A stretch of DNA of 64,000 bases from Vibrio neptunius (GCF_000967495.1 NZ_JXXU01000053.1:23133-87132), one strand, 5' to 3'; shown: positions 27,334 to 37,005, numbered from the stretch's first letter. The notes: a model not told the origin generated them from the sequence alone. Made by a program: numbers and translations.

Positions 27334-28172
27334 ACCGAGAGGGCGGCGGACTGTCTGGGGAAGAGTTTGAACTGACAGATAAAGACTTTAAGTTTATCCA
27401 GTGGTTCATGCACAAACATGTGGGCATCTACTTTGCAGATAGAAAGCGGGCAATGGTTTATGGACGAATTAGTCGTCAGCTTAGGCGACTGGGGCTTACT
27501 CGCTTTGCCGATTACAAATCTGTGATCGAACAAGACAGCAACGAGCGAGTGAGGTTCATCAATAGCCTAACGACCAATAAAACGCAGTTCTTTCGTGAAT
27601 ACCATCATTTCGAGTTTCTCGAGAAGGTACTACTGGAAGAGTGGCAGCAGCAGGGGACGGAAAACATTAAGATTTGGTCTGCGGGATGCTCAACAGGAGA
27701 AGAGCCATACAGCTTTGCCTCTTCTCTTTACTGTGCAAATGCATTCGAGATGTTTGAGCGAGTCTCGATTACTGCCACCGATCTTGATAGCAAAGTATTG
27801 TCGCATGCAAAAGTGGGAATTTATAACGATGAAGCCATTTCTTCAATCCCCAAGCAATACCTGAAGCGCTGTTTTTTTAAAGGTAAGGGCGACCAAGAAG
27901 GCAATATCAAAGTGGCCAAAGGGCTGCAGAATTGTATTCAGTTTGCTCAGCTGAACTTGTTGGATAAATGGGATTTCAAACAATCTTTTGATTTAATTTC
28001 TTGCCGCAATGTCATGATTTATTTTGATAGGCCAACTCAAGAAAAACTGATCAAACGGTTTCATCAACAGCTTGCACCGAATGGAATTTTGTTTATTGGA
28101 CACTCTGAAAGTGTAGGAGCTTGTAGCAATATTTTTCGTCACTTAGGCAAAACCATCTATGTAAAACAATAG
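27318..28172 (+). CDS. cheR: Chemotaxis methyltransferase CheR
   Basis: The 284-residue protein has the CheR N-terminal helical domain and the SAM-binding motif IWSAGCSTGEEPYS. ISCRNVMIYFD and ILFIGHSESV follow. It methylates glutamates of receptors. The start lies inside the end of the receptor gene (16-base overlap) behind a strong AGGAAGGGG ribosome-binding site. The receptor's EWEEF tail is a plausible docking peptide for it. Confidence 0.92.
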   Translation: MGRVLNREGGGLSGEEFELTDKDFKFIQWFMHKHVGIYFADRKRAMVYGRISRQLRRLGLTRFADYKSVIEQDSNERVRFINSLTTNKTQFFREYHHFEFLEKVLLEEWQQQGTENIKIWSAGCSTGEEPYSFASSLYCANAFEMFERVSITATDLDSKVLSHAKVGIYNDEAISSIPKQYLKRCFFKGKGDQEGNIKVAKGLQNCIQFAQLNLLDKWDFKQSFDLISCRNVMIYFDRPTQEKLIKRFHQQLAPNGILFIGHSESVGACSNIFRHLGKTIYVKQ

Positions 28173-28180
28173 GGACAGCT

Positions 28181-28825
28181 ATGATTGGGCTAAAAAACGG
28201 GAAGCCGAAAAACGAAAACAGCCATTTCAATCGCTTTTATCATCCTCAAAAAGATAAACACATGATCAAAGTGTTTCCTGGAGGCGTATATTGCACTCGA
28301 GAAGACGAACTCATTGCTACGGGGTTAGGCTCGTGTATCGCGGCGTGTATATGGGATGAATATGCCGCCATAGGAGGGATGAACCACTTTTTGTTGCCTT
28401 TCCATAACCACTCTGAAATTAACGCCTGGCGTCCAAATGAGGTGGTGTCTACAGCATCACGCTACGGTAGCCATGCAATGGAAATGCTAATCAATACTTT
28501 GATCACCCATGGTGCTAGACGATCATCCCTCAAAGTGAAATTGTTTGGGGGTGCACAAATGCTGGGTCGCCACTCTATGATCGGAGAAAAAAATATCGCC
28601 TTTATTCTTAATTATGTCGAGCAGGAAGAACTGTCGGTCGTGGCGCAAGACTTAGGAGGCGTTGATCCGCGCAAAATCATCTTCAACCCACTAACAGGAC
28701 AAGCGTGGATGAAGCGGATCCCCTACAACGAAATCCACCACTTGCAGCACGAAGAAGATAAGTACGCTAGTCAATTGGATAAAGAAAGTCACCGCCCTCA
28801 TGATGATGATGTGGAGCTGTTCTAA
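28181..28825 (+). CDS. cheD: Chemoreceptor glutamine deamidase CheD
   Basis: A 214-residue CheD with the catalytic Cys in GLGSCIAAC and the His in GGMNHFLLP. It deamidates receptor glutamines. The C-terminus ends in DDVELF, which resembles the end of the short receptor encoded three genes later (GEVELF). The stop overlaps the cheB start by one base. Confidence 0.9.
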   Translation: MIGLKNGKPKNENSHFNRFYHPQKDKHMIKVFPGGVYCTREDELIATGLGSCIAACIWDEYAAIGGMNHFLLPFHNHSEINAWRPNEVVSTASRYGSHAMEMLINTLITHGARRSSLKVKLFGGAQMLGRHSMIGEKNIAFILNYVEQEELSVVAQDLGGVDPRKIIFNPLTGQAWMKRIPYNEIHHLQHEEDKYASQLDKESHRPHDDDVELF

Positions 28826-29862
28826 TGAAAAAAATAAAAGTACTGGTGGTTGATGATTCTCCTGTTTTTAGAGCCTTATTGGCTCAAATGATTAATGCTG
28901 ATCCTTTGCTGGACGTTGTCGCTATGGCTGAAGACCCTTATCAGGCGAGGGATCTAATCAAGATTCACAACCCAGATGTGCTGACGTTAGATATCGAAAT
29001 GCCCAAAATGAATGGCGTCCAATTCTTAAAAAACCTGATGCGATTGCGCCCAATGCCCGTGGTGATGATATCCACTTTAACTCAGCATGGTGCGGAAGCC
29101 ACATTAGCTGCACTTGAGTTAGGTGCTGTGGACTATTTTCCCAAACCTGCTGTCGATAACACGGGTGAAATGGTCAATTACAAAGATCAAATTACCGACA
29201 AAATCAAGATGGCGGCAGGCGCCAATGTTTTCTTGGACCGCTCTGCACATACTCCTGCACAGAAAGTGGCCCATACTAGTTTAAAAACCAAAGTTGAGCT
29301 GATTGCTATTGGCGCCTCTACGGGAGGAACCGAAGCGGTAAGAAATGTGCTGTCAGCCCTTCCTTCTGGTTTGCCCCCGATTGTCATTACCCAGCATATC
29401 ACGGCGATGTTTAGTGCGTCTTTTGCTCAGCGCCTCAACGATCACAGCGACATTCAGGTACAAGAACTGTCGGCCAACACCGCGCCTTTAGTCAATGGAT
29501 GTGCGTATGTCGCTCCAGGCGACAAGCATCTGGTGGTGGTAAAGCGTGGAGCGCACTTGTATTGCCAGCTCGATGATCGGCCCGCGGTTAATCGTCACAA
29601 ACCGTCAGTGGATGTGATGTTTGATACGGTGGCAGAAACGGTTGGACAAAACGCGCTTGGCATTATTTTAACCGGTATGGGACAAGATGGTGCTCGCGGT
29701 ATGCTCAAAATGCGTCAAGTGGGTGCAATGACCATTGCTCAGGATAAAGCCTCTTCCGTTGTCTGGGGGATGCCAAGAGTGGCGGTAGAGATGAACGCGG
29801 CTCAGAAGGTATTGAGCCTGAAGCAGATACCTCAACAGATATGTGATTGCTTAAAAAAATGA
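28825..29862 (+). CDS. cheB: Protein-glutamate methylesterase CheB
   Basis: The 345-residue protein has a receiver domain (VVDDSPVFR, phospho-Asp in TLDIEMPKMNG) followed by the methylesterase domain with catalytic Ser (AIGASTGGTEA), His (VITQHI) and Asp (GMGQDGA). It removes methyl groups from receptors when phosphorylated by CheA. Gene order R-D-B is conserved with V. cholerae cluster III. Confidence 0.92.
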   Translation: MKKIKVLVVDDSPVFRALLAQMINADPLLDVVAMAEDPYQARDLIKIHNPDVLTLDIEMPKMNGVQFLKNLMRLRPMPVVMISTLTQHGAEATLAALELGAVDYFPKPAVDNTGEMVNYKDQITDKIKMAAGANVFLDRSAHTPAQKVAHTSLKTKVELIAIGASTGGTEAVRNVLSALPSGLPPIVITQHITAMFSASFAQRLNDHSDIQVQELSANTAPLVNGCAYVAPGDKHLVVVKRGAHLYCQLDDRPAVNRHKPSVDVMFDTVAETVGQNALGIILTGMGQDGARGMLKMRQVGAMTIAQDKASSVVWGMPRVAVEMNAAQKVLSLKQIPQQICDCLKK

Positions 29863-29895
29863 GACCTAGAAAGGGCATGACGTCAGGGATGTACT

Positions 29896-31059
29896 ATGAA
29901 TAAGAAAACTATCACCGCAAAAACTCGCTATAGTTTAGCAATAGGAACACAGATTGTGTTGTTATCCATAGGCATGACTTTGTCTTCATCTATTGCCCAT
30001 GTCGCCGTGATGGTGTTAGCCGCAGCGGTTCCTTGGCTTGTTTTTCCACGTACGGCTTCAGTGCCTAAATCGCTTGAGAAAGAAAAACAAACATTGGCCA
30101 AACACAAAAAGGTTGCGATGCATAGTGTCGGTGAATTACTACACAAGATTTCTTCGCAGCTCAATGAACCGCTAGATCATCAACATGGTGTGGTGAGTGA
30201 ATCTGCCGAAACGTTGAATGAGAGTTTTTTTGAGTTGCAGAGTCTAGCGGAAAGCCAAAATGCGATTGCTGAAGAATTAGTGACAAGCATGATGGGAAAT
30301 AAAGACAGTGCATACGATATCACCCAGGTTTTACCAAAGACCGAAGGCATTATTCGCCAGTTTGTCGATACATTGATTAACGTGTCGGAGAGGAGTATCT
30401 CTGCGGTCCATAGCATTCATGATATGTCGGACAAATTGGATACGGTATTTAAGTTACTCGCTCAGGTTCGTGGCTTGTCTGAGCAGACCAACCTCTTGGC
30501 GCTGAATGCGGCCATTGAAGCCGCCCGGGCTGGTGAAGCAGGGAGAGGTTTTGCAGTCGTGGCGCAAGAGGTGAGGAACCTGTCGGTAAAGGCCGAGGAG
30601 CTGAATAGCGAAATCGAGAAAGAAATCAATATTGCCCAAAATACGGTCAAAGAGGCCAATAAAACGGTTGGTGAAATGGCCTCGATTGATATGACTGAAG
30701 CGATTGAGTCAAAAGAAAAAGTGGATGATATGCTTCAGGGAGTCCAACAAGCTAACGTCGCGGTTGAACAAGAAGTTCAGAAAATTAAATCGATTGGCGC
30801 CACGTTACATGGGCGTGTCGGGGACGGTATTCGTGCATTGCAATTCACAGACATCATTGTCCAGCAAGGGGATTATGCCAAACACAGTGTGGTGTTTTTA
30901 GAGCAGATAACAGACTACCTGACGGCTTATGAAAATGGCACCATTGACGAGCAAGCATTTAGTCAAGCAGTCGCAGAGTTGAAATCTAGTATTGAGCATC
31001 GAGGCGCTCCAGCCGCTTCTCAGGAAAATATTGAAGAAGGTGAAGTGGAGCTATTTTGA
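29896..31059 (+). CDS. Short membrane-anchored methyl-accepting chemotaxis protein
   Basis: A 387-residue receptor. Two closely spaced hydrophobic helices (about residues 14-55) act as an anchor without a periplasmic sensor domain. The rest is cytoplasmic and includes the signalling tip (SEQTNLLALNAAIEAARAGEAG). The C-terminus GEVELF matches the end of CheD from the same operon. It corresponds in position to VCA1088-type receptors of V. cholerae. It could sense an intracellular or membrane signal. Confidence 0.88.
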   Translation: MNKKTITAKTRYSLAIGTQIVLLSIGMTLSSSIAHVAVMVLAAAVPWLVFPRTASVPKSLEKEKQTLAKHKKVAMHSVGELLHKISSQLNEPLDHQHGVVSESAETLNESFFELQSLAESQNAIAEELVTSMMGNKDSAYDITQVLPKTEGIIRQFVDTLINVSERSISAVHSIHDMSDKLDTVFKLLAQVRGLSEQTNLLALNAAIEAARAGEAGRGFAVVAQEVRNLSVKAEELNSEIEKEINIAQNTVKEANKTVGEMASIDMTEAIESKEKVDDMLQGVQQANVAVEQEVQKIKSIGATLHGRVGDGIRALQFTDIIVQQGDYAKHSVVFLEQITDYLTAYENGTIDEQAFSQAVAELKSSIEHRGAPAASQENIEEGEVELF

Positions 31060-31122
31060 TGCCCAAACATAACCTATTGGTCGTGGAGGCGTGCTCGCCT
31101 TCGTTGTTGAAAAGGAGACATC

Positions 31123-31422
31123 ATGTCGATAGAAACCCAAATAGATTCGCAATCTAAGCAAGTGACCATCTCAATTGAAGGGGCTTTTGGCTTCAATTTA
31201 GTTCAAGAATTTCGTCGTTGTTACTCTGACAAGAAGGACTTTCGTTTTACGATAGATTTGCGCAAAGTCGATTATATTGACAGTGCTGGGTTGGGAATGT
31301 TGCTCAATATGCACAACTACCTAGAGCAGGAAGATGGAATGATCCGTATAACTAATACGTTGCCACAGGTGCGTAAAATACTGACCATTTCTCGTTTTGA
31401 TAAGAAGTTTCTGATCGAATAG
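31123..31422 (+). CDS. STAS anti-sigma-factor-antagonist-like protein (HsbA-like)
   Basis: A 99-residue STAS protein with the canonical phospho-site S54 in YIDSAGLGML. In partner-switching modules such a protein is phosphorylated by an HATPase kinase and dephosphorylated by a PP2C phosphatase. Both activities are present in the next gene, 17 bases downstream. It resembles the Pseudomonas HsbA/HsbR pair, which is an inference from architecture. Confidence 0.85.
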   Translation: MSIETQIDSQSKQVTISIEGAFGFNLVQEFRRCYSDKKDFRFTIDLRKVDYIDSAGLGMLLNMHNYLEQEDGMIRITNTLPQVRKILTISRFDKKFLIE

Positions 31423-31439
31423 CGGTCAAGGAGGGTCGT

Positions 31440-33134
31440 ATGCATGTCATGATAGTTGACGACCACGCTACGAATCGAGAGCTTTGTCGTTTTATGCTTG
31501 GGGAGATGGCGGAGGAAATCACGGCATTTGAAAATGGTGAAGGCGTGGTTGACGCCATGTCCCAAATGTCCTCTTTACCAGATGTGATCTTACTTGATGT
31601 AATGATGCCTGTTAAAGACGGGTTTACTACGGCGAAGGAGATCCGTGAGGCATTTCCTAAATTGCACATCCCAATCATCTTCCTGACCGTTTTAGATGAT
31701 CACGATTCTTTTGAGCGATGCCTGACTTTGGGTGAAGACTTTATACCTAAACCTGTCGAGAGAAGTGTCCTTGTTGCAAAGGTACAAGCGCATTATCGAA
31801 CTTTGAAAATGCACAATGAGGTAAAAATTCAACGAGATGAGTTGAGTAAATTTCACGAACAAGTTCGCTATGATTATGCAATTGCTGAGTCAATTTTCTC
31901 CAATCTGATGGATGAAATGAGTTCTCAAGTAAAAAGCATTTATGGCATCAACTATATTTCTACCCCATCTACCGTTTTCAACGGCGATTTAATCGTTGTG
32001 GCAAATCGGCCGCACGGGGGAGTATACGTGATGATCGCTGATGCGACAGGGCATGGACTACCGGCTGCAATTTCAGCTATTCCTGCGACCCGAGCGTTTT
32101 TCTCTATGGCGTCGAAAGGTCTGTCTCTAGGAGAGATTGTCCGTGAACTCAATGATGTGCTGGTGCGCTTCCTTCCAATGGGCATGATGCTGGCTGCCAG
32201 TGTCTTTGAAATCCGAGCAAATGGTTTCGAAGTTTCTTGGTGGGGCGGTGGCCTACCAGATGGTTATCTGCTCGACAGAGATGGCTCAATTAACAGAAAG
32301 CTCGTCTCTACACATATGCCTCTAGGCGTGCTAAAGGCACATGAATTTGAAGCTGATCTGGTTCACTTCAAGATGGAGCCCGACCAAAAGATAGTCTGTT
32401 ATACCGATGGGGTTATTGAAGCAGAAAATAGCCTCGGAGAACAATACGGCCAAGAACGTCTTGAACAAGCCTTAACGACTGGTCGTGCACTGATTCCAAC
32501 CTTATTTGAATCAGTGCGGAAGTTTGCGAGTCGCAATGTTGGCGATGACTTATCAATCTTGGCGATGGAGTTTCCCATCTCCAACAGCAATGACAAAGTT
32601 GTCCAGCAAAGCAGTTACTATATGAGCAAAACGCCCGCTCAATCGAAAATGCATTTTCCAGCTGGTGTGCTTAAATCGGTCACGATCATGAATGAAGTTA
32701 GGCAGTTTCTGACAGGGGTGATAACGGGGCCGCATTTAGATCTGGTTTGTTCCGTTCTGTCTGAGCTTTTTGCCAATGCGATTGAACATGGACTATTGCA
32801 CTTAGACTCGACAATCAAGGAAGAACCTGATGGCTTCTTTACCTTTTATCAATTGCGTGAAGAGAAACTGAAAGAACTTTCTGAGGAGTTTTGGGTGACT
32901 CTGCTGATTGATTTCAAACCAGAACAAAAACAGCTTGTCTTGGAGCTAGAACATAATGGTGTAGGGTTCGACTACCGTAAGTTGCAGCACAATATTGATA
33001 AGTCTTTAACGCATGGACGGGGGATTGTATTGGCTTCAGAACTCTGTGATTCGTTAAATTATTCGAAACAAGGAAAGCGTGTTAAGGCAGTGTACAGTTT
33101 AGATGCGAAACACCACTTCCCAAGCTCAGCTTAG
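31440..33134 (+). CDS. Response regulator with SpoIIE/PP2C phosphatase and HATPase kinase domains (HsbR-like)
   Basis: This 564-residue three-domain protein has an N-terminal receiver (phospho-Asp in VILLDVMMPVKDG), a PP2C/SpoIIE phosphatase (DATGHGLPAA, GGGLPDGYL, CYTDGVIEA) from about residue 165 to 380, and a C-terminal RsbW-type HATPase (SELFANAIEHGLL, GVGFDYR, THGRGIVLA). It can in principle both phosphorylate and dephosphorylate the STAS protein encoded before it, under control of CheA-type phosphotransfer. The same order is found near V. cholerae cluster III. The downstream target is unknown. Confidence 0.88.
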   Translation: MHVMIVDDHATNRELCRFMLGEMAEEITAFENGEGVVDAMSQMSSLPDVILLDVMMPVKDGFTTAKEIREAFPKLHIPIIFLTVLDDHDSFERCLTLGEDFIPKPVERSVLVAKVQAHYRTLKMHNEVKIQRDELSKFHEQVRYDYAIAESIFSNLMDEMSSQVKSIYGINYISTPSTVFNGDLIVVANRPHGGVYVMIADATGHGLPAAISAIPATRAFFSMASKGLSLGEIVRELNDVLVRFLPMGMMLAASVFEIRANGFEVSWWGGGLPDGYLLDRDGSINRKLVSTHMPLGVLKAHEFEADLVHFKMEPDQKIVCYTDGVIEAENSLGEQYGQERLEQALTTGRALIPTLFESVRKFASRNVGDDLSILAMEFPISNSNDKVVQQSSYYMSKTPAQSKMHFPAGVLKSVTIMNEVRQFLTGVITGPHLDLVCSVLSELFANAIEHGLLHLDSTIKEEPDGFFTFYQLREEKLKELSEEFWVTLLIDFKPEQKQLVLELEHNGVGFDYRKLQHNIDKSLTHGRGIVLASELCDSLNYSKQGKRVKAVYSLDAKHHFPSSA

Positions 33135-33138
33135 GTCT

Positions 33139-33153
33139 ATTTACAGTGTAAAA
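33139..33153. promoter_or_regulatory. parS2 centromere site (candidate)
   Basis: ATTTACAGTGTAAAA matches the parS2 consensus exactly. It lies five bases beyond the stop of the REC-PP2C gene and is the site furthest from oriCII (about 21 kb) in the window. Confidence 0.85.
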
Positions 33154-33258
33154 GCGCCTGAGAAGTGACCTAAGCCGTACTTTGTCACAAATTTAATACT
33201 GTATTTTGCGAGGATTATATAAACTAAAGTTATAGAGACGGGATTAAGTAGGCTGTAA

Positions 33259-34932
33259 ATGTGGGACAAGTTAGTCAGCTTATCTGATGATAATCAACAG
33301 GTTATTGCTAAACTACGACCAGATATGAATATCGATGGTCGTTTTGATAGTAAAGGTGTTGAAGAAGCGATAGCAGGCTTAGGTGCGACCGGTTTTTGCG
33401 TATTGAGCGATGAAATCACTCGATTCATTAACTGTGCCAAAGAAGGAAAAAGCGAAGCTTTGGTGGGTTTCGCTATCGCTGAAATTAGAGATGCTGTGGT
33501 TGAAGTGGTATTATCGGAGCATGATATGCTAGCCAGTATGGTGGTCACTGGGGCTTATCGTGGCTCGCCGCTTAAAGGCCCGCAAATTGTACATGCATTA
33601 GCTCAAGCACACGTAACCAAGGGCATAAATAAACTCGCACTGAAAAAAGTGTTGATGATGAGCCATCAATTAAAGCCAGGGGATACCTTTACCCAGCCTG
33701 TCGCTAAAGGCAAAAACCCTATTCAAGGACAAGACGCCAAATTCATTCCCTTAGTTAAAGATATCACCAAACAAGTGCTTGCTCCGTCTCAAGATGAAGA
33801 TGGTAAAGTGGATATGCTCGATCTTGGCGAGACGGTCACTGTCGAAGCAAATTCACGCCTCATGAAGCGTATTCCTGCGACGAAAGGATCACCAGGAATG
33901 ACGGTTCAGGGTAAGCCTATCCCACCAAAGCCCGGCAATGATGCCATGCTTAAAGCGTCTAAAGGCTCAGAAATATCACCCGATGATCCGAACTTGCTTA
34001 TTGCTGCGGTTTCAGGGATGCCAATGATTAAAGAACGTACTGTAGAAGTTGAAGATGCTCTATGCCTACCAACTATTGGGGTCGCAACAGGGCATGTCAA
34101 ATTTAAAGGCAACGTGATAGTTACTGGTAATATCGAGTCCGACATGATGGTTCGTGCTACTGGGAATTTGACGGTTGGTGGCTTTATTGAATCTGCAGAT
34201 GTTCAGGCTCAAGGGGATATTGACGTAGCTAAAGGTATCATCGGTCACAATGTGTCAGAAGACGAAGAAAAAAGCTGCCACGTAAAAGCGGGAGGGTCAA
34301 TAACCGCGAATTATGCTCAGTTTTCAGAACTTCAAGCCGCAGAGAATATCAACTTGGCTGTACATTGTATGAATAATGAGATTCGTTGTGGTAAAGATCT
34401 AACCGTATCAGACGCTGCTGAAAAGCAAGGTACTTTAAGCGGTGGCAGCGCTAAAGTTGGTGGCAAAGTGACCTGTGTAAACCTTGGTGTTGAGGGGGAT
34501 ACAGCAACTTATATCAATCCATTTGCCCGCTATCAAAACTTCAAAGATCGTCAGCAGAAATACAAAGAGCAATATAAGCTCGCTCAAGAGGCGACGATGG
34601 ACGTTGTTCGTAAGGAACTGGAGTATAAGAAAACCCCTAAATCTGAGCGGAGTGAAGAGGAGGGGGCCAGTATCGAGCAACTTAAAGTGGAATCCAACGC
34701 ACGTCTAGAGAAAGTGAAAATGGCACGAGACAGGCACGAGCTAGAGCTTGAACAAGCTTTGGCAGAAAGTGTTGTTGAAGTGAAAAACAAGGTTTATACA
34801 CACGTGACGGTTCAATACGGGGACGAAAAAGTCATTACCAAACGAGTGCATGGCACCAGTACGTTTTCTTTTAACCAGTATGAAATTCGATGTGCCTCGG
34901 CAATGGATGAGGAAGCGCTTGAGCAAGAGTAA
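33259..34932 (+). CDS. DUF342 / FapA-family protein
   Basis: This is a 557-residue protein of the DUF342 (FapA) family. The central beta-helical region contains DGETVTVEAN-type and KFKGNVIVTGNIESDMMVRA sequences, followed by a long charged coiled coil (about residues 425-520). The family includes V. vulnificus FapA, which binds a PTS protein, but roles vary. It follows the chemosensory and partner-switch genes, as in V. cholerae (VCA1083-type). It ends at a bidirectional terminator. Confidence 0.8.
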   Translation: MWDKLVSLSDDNQQVIAKLRPDMNIDGRFDSKGVEEAIAGLGATGFCVLSDEITRFINCAKEGKSEALVGFAIAEIRDAVVEVVLSEHDMLASMVVTGAYRGSPLKGPQIVHALAQAHVTKGINKLALKKVLMMSHQLKPGDTFTQPVAKGKNPIQGQDAKFIPLVKDITKQVLAPSQDEDGKVDMLDLGETVTVEANSRLMKRIPATKGSPGMTVQGKPIPPKPGNDAMLKASKGSEISPDDPNLLIAAVSGMPMIKERTVEVEDALCLPTIGVATGHVKFKGNVIVTGNIESDMMVRATGNLTVGGFIESADVQAQGDIDVAKGIIGHNVSEDEEKSCHVKAGGSITANYAQFSELQAAENINLAVHCMNNEIRCGKDLTVSDAAEKQGTLSGGSAKVGGKVTCVNLGVEGDTATYINPFARYQNFKDRQQKYKEQYKLAQEATMDVVRKELEYKKTPKSERSEEEGASIEQLKVESNARLEKVKMARDRHELELEQALAESVVEVKNKVYTHVTVQYGDEKVITKRVHGTSTFSFNQYEIRCASAMDEEALEQE

Positions 34933-34956
34933 TCTAACCGCCTACTGAATATAGAT

Positions 34957-34989
34957 AAAAGCAGCCAATATTTTACGGCTGCTTTTTTT
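34957..34989. terminator. Bidirectional terminator between convergent genes
   Basis: AAAAGCAGCC and GGCTGCTTTTTTT form a strong stem around the 10-base loop AATATTTTAC. It lies between the DUF342 gene and the MFS exporter gene. Confidence 0.88.
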
Positions 34990-34991
34990 AC

Positions 34992-36125
34992 CTAATGGTA
35001 CTGGTTGTACGATTTTACGGTGTAGGATACTAAAGCTATCATAGAGCAGCCTAACAAAACTGTACCCAGCTGCTGAACCTGTCCCGCGACAACCAAACCT
35101 ATGCCGATCTGCATATAATAGATCAGGCCTAATATGGCTCCGCTAGAGCCTGTGTAATGCTTGTAATCTTTAAGCGCTGCACTGATGACATTTGGAATAG
35201 CAATGCCAAATGCCATCACCACCAGCATCATCATGATGACAAAGTAAATACTGTTCTGGGTGAGATAAACCCCTAGGCTTCCAAGGCCAAGAAGTGTAAC
35301 TGCTAGCCCAACCAGTGTTGACGATGGAGTATGTTTGCTCAACAAATACTTGTTTAAATAGCTACCAATTAAGGTACCGACCCCCAGAACAATACCACTA
35401 TAACCAAACTGGGCAGAGTTGAAGCCAAGCTTAGTAAAGATGAAAGCCCCCAGTTGATAGTAGGAAAACAAGGCGATATTGAAGACGGCAATCATGATCG
35501 TTGAGTACCAGATATGACCGTCCTTAAGCATCGATGTACCCAACTGGCAAAGGTTAAGCGGTTTTTTTTCGCGCTGAGTTTCTGGGAGCTTCCACAAGTT
35601 GTAAACGACCAGAACGACAGCCATGACCAGTAAGGTTGAAAAAACATAATTATGTCCTCCCGCTTGTACCAGCTGACCACCTATAGACATACCAATAACG
35701 GGGCTGATAGCGATCCCCATACTCATTAAACTGAACACTTTCCCCAGAGCTTCTCCATCAAAGACATCTCTTAACATGGTTTGAGTCACTACCGAGCCAA
35801 CTGCAATTCCAAATGCGCTGGCAGCACGAGCAGTGATCAACCACTCAAATTGTGTGCTGAGCAAAGCAATCAATGTTGATAGGCCGTAAACCGTTATTCC
35901 TCCTATCATGGCAGGCCGTCTACCCCATTGATCAGCAGCAACCCCCCAAAACACGACGCCTAATGCAAAAGCGATAAAATAGACAGATAAGGTCTGTGAA
36001 GCTTGAGCGTTGGTGACGGAAAAAGAGTGAGCGATAGAATGTAATGCCGGACTATAGATGGTTTCGACAACCTGCGGAAACATCAACATAGTGAACATTA
36101 GCCAGAGTGAAGGTTTAGGCTGCAT
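34992..36125 (-). CDS. MFS transporter, Bcr/CflA drug-resistance type
   Basis: This 377-residue protein has 11-12 hydrophobic helices and the MFS loop motif GVAADQWGRRPAMIGG between helices 2 and 3. The N-terminal PQVVETIYSPALHSIA resembles Bcr/CflA proton antiporters. The substrate is unknown. It is divergent from an AraC-family regulator gene about 100 bases away, the likely controller. Confidence 0.85.
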   Translation of the reverse strand: MQPKPSLWLMFTMLMFPQVVETIYSPALHSIAHSFSVTNAQASQTLSVYFIAFALGVVFWGVAADQWGRRPAMIGGITVYGLSTLIALLSTQFEWLITARAASAFGIAVGSVVTQTMLRDVFDGEALGKVFSLMSMGIAISPVIGMSIGGQLVQAGGHNYVFSTLLVMAVVLVVYNLWKLPETQREKKPLNLCQLGTSMLKDGHIWYSTIMIAVFNIALFSYYQLGAFIFTKLGFNSAQFGYSGIVLGVGTLIGSYLNKYLLSKHTPSSTLVGLAVTLLGLGSLGVYLTQNSIYFVIMMMLVVMAFGIAIPNVISAALKDYKHYTGSSGAILGLIYYMQIGIGLVVAGQVQQLGTVLLGCSMIALVSYTVKSYNQYH

Positions 36126-36222
36126 AGTTAATCCTCAATAAATTTGAATTGGAATCAAGTATAAAGAGCGCTAAAATTTTCCATTAACGACAATAACACC
36201 AAAAACATCAAAATTAGGACAG

Positions 36223-37005
36223 GTGGGCGTGCTGATCGACGAACATACTATGTTTGATCCCGATAAAATTGATTCGAAAGTGGTAGGAATTGCGGCTGAT
36301 CTTGGCAGACACGATTCTGGTATGCACAAGCACCAAAAAGGTCAATTGTTGTACGCGCCAAGAGGGTGCATGAACTTCGCGCTGTCGAACTCTGTGTGTA
36401 TCCTTCCACCGACTAAAGCGGTTTGGATTCCGCCAGATACTGTGCATCGTGCTTTTATGACCAATGTAGTGGCGTACCGTTCGCTGTATTTTGATTGTAA
36501 TGCTTTTCGTTGCCCAGACAGCATTACCATTATTGAAGTCAGCGAGTTGCTGAAAGCGCTGATCAACAAAATGGCTTTCTGGCCAGTAGACAAACCCGAA
36601 ATAGAAATGAACAACTACACTGCTCTGTTCTGGGAAGAGTTTGATCATAGCAAGACCTACTCCTACGAGTTGCCATTGCCAACCGACCGAAGGTTGAATA
36701 GTTTTCGTCTTCGGGTATCAGATGAGGCATTTTTGGCTCCAGATTTGGTGACGTTAGCTAATTCAGCTGGAGCTAGCACTAAAACGGTCACTCGCATTTT
36801 TAAAGCCGAAACGGGCATGTCTTATCAGGAATGGAAGCAGCAATGGAGAACGCTTAAGGCGATAGAGCTATTGTGCCGAGAAAGGCAAGTGAGCGACGTT
36901 GCGCATTGGCTAGAGTTTTCCTCAGACAGTGCATTTATCGCATTCTTCAAGAAGCAAATGGGCCAAACACCGCTGAGTTTTATGAAACATAACGCGTCTT
37001 ATTAG
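36223..37005 (+). CDS. AraC-family transcriptional regulator
   Basis: A 260-residue regulator with an N-terminal cupin-type ligand-binding domain (YAPRGCMNFAL, WIPPDTVHRAF) and a C-terminal double helix-turn-helix (LANSAGASTKTVTRIF and VSDVAHWLEFSSDSAFIAFF). It probably regulates the divergent MFS exporter. Its ligand is unknown. Confidence 0.85.
   Translation: MGVLIDEHTMFDPDKIDSKVVGIAADLGRHDSGMHKHQKGQLLYAPRGCMNFALSNSVCILPPTKAVWIPPDTVHRAFMTNVVAYRSLYFDCNAFRCPDSITIIEVSELLKALINKMAFWPVDKPEIEMNNYTALFWEEFDHSKTYSYELPLPTDRRLNSFRLRVSDEAFLAPDLVTLANSAGASTKTVTRIFKAETGMSYQEWKQQWRTLKAIELLCRERQVSDVAHWLEFSSDSAFIAFFKKQMGQTPLSFMKHNASY

Noticed and set aside
28259..28276. Iteron-like ACACATGATCAAAGTG inside cheD
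   Set aside because: It shares only the common ATGATCAA core and lies in coding sequence far from the origin.
35010..35030. Partial parS2-like sequence TTTTACGGTGTAGG inside the MFS gene
   Set aside because: It departs from the consensus at several defined positions and lies in coding sequence.
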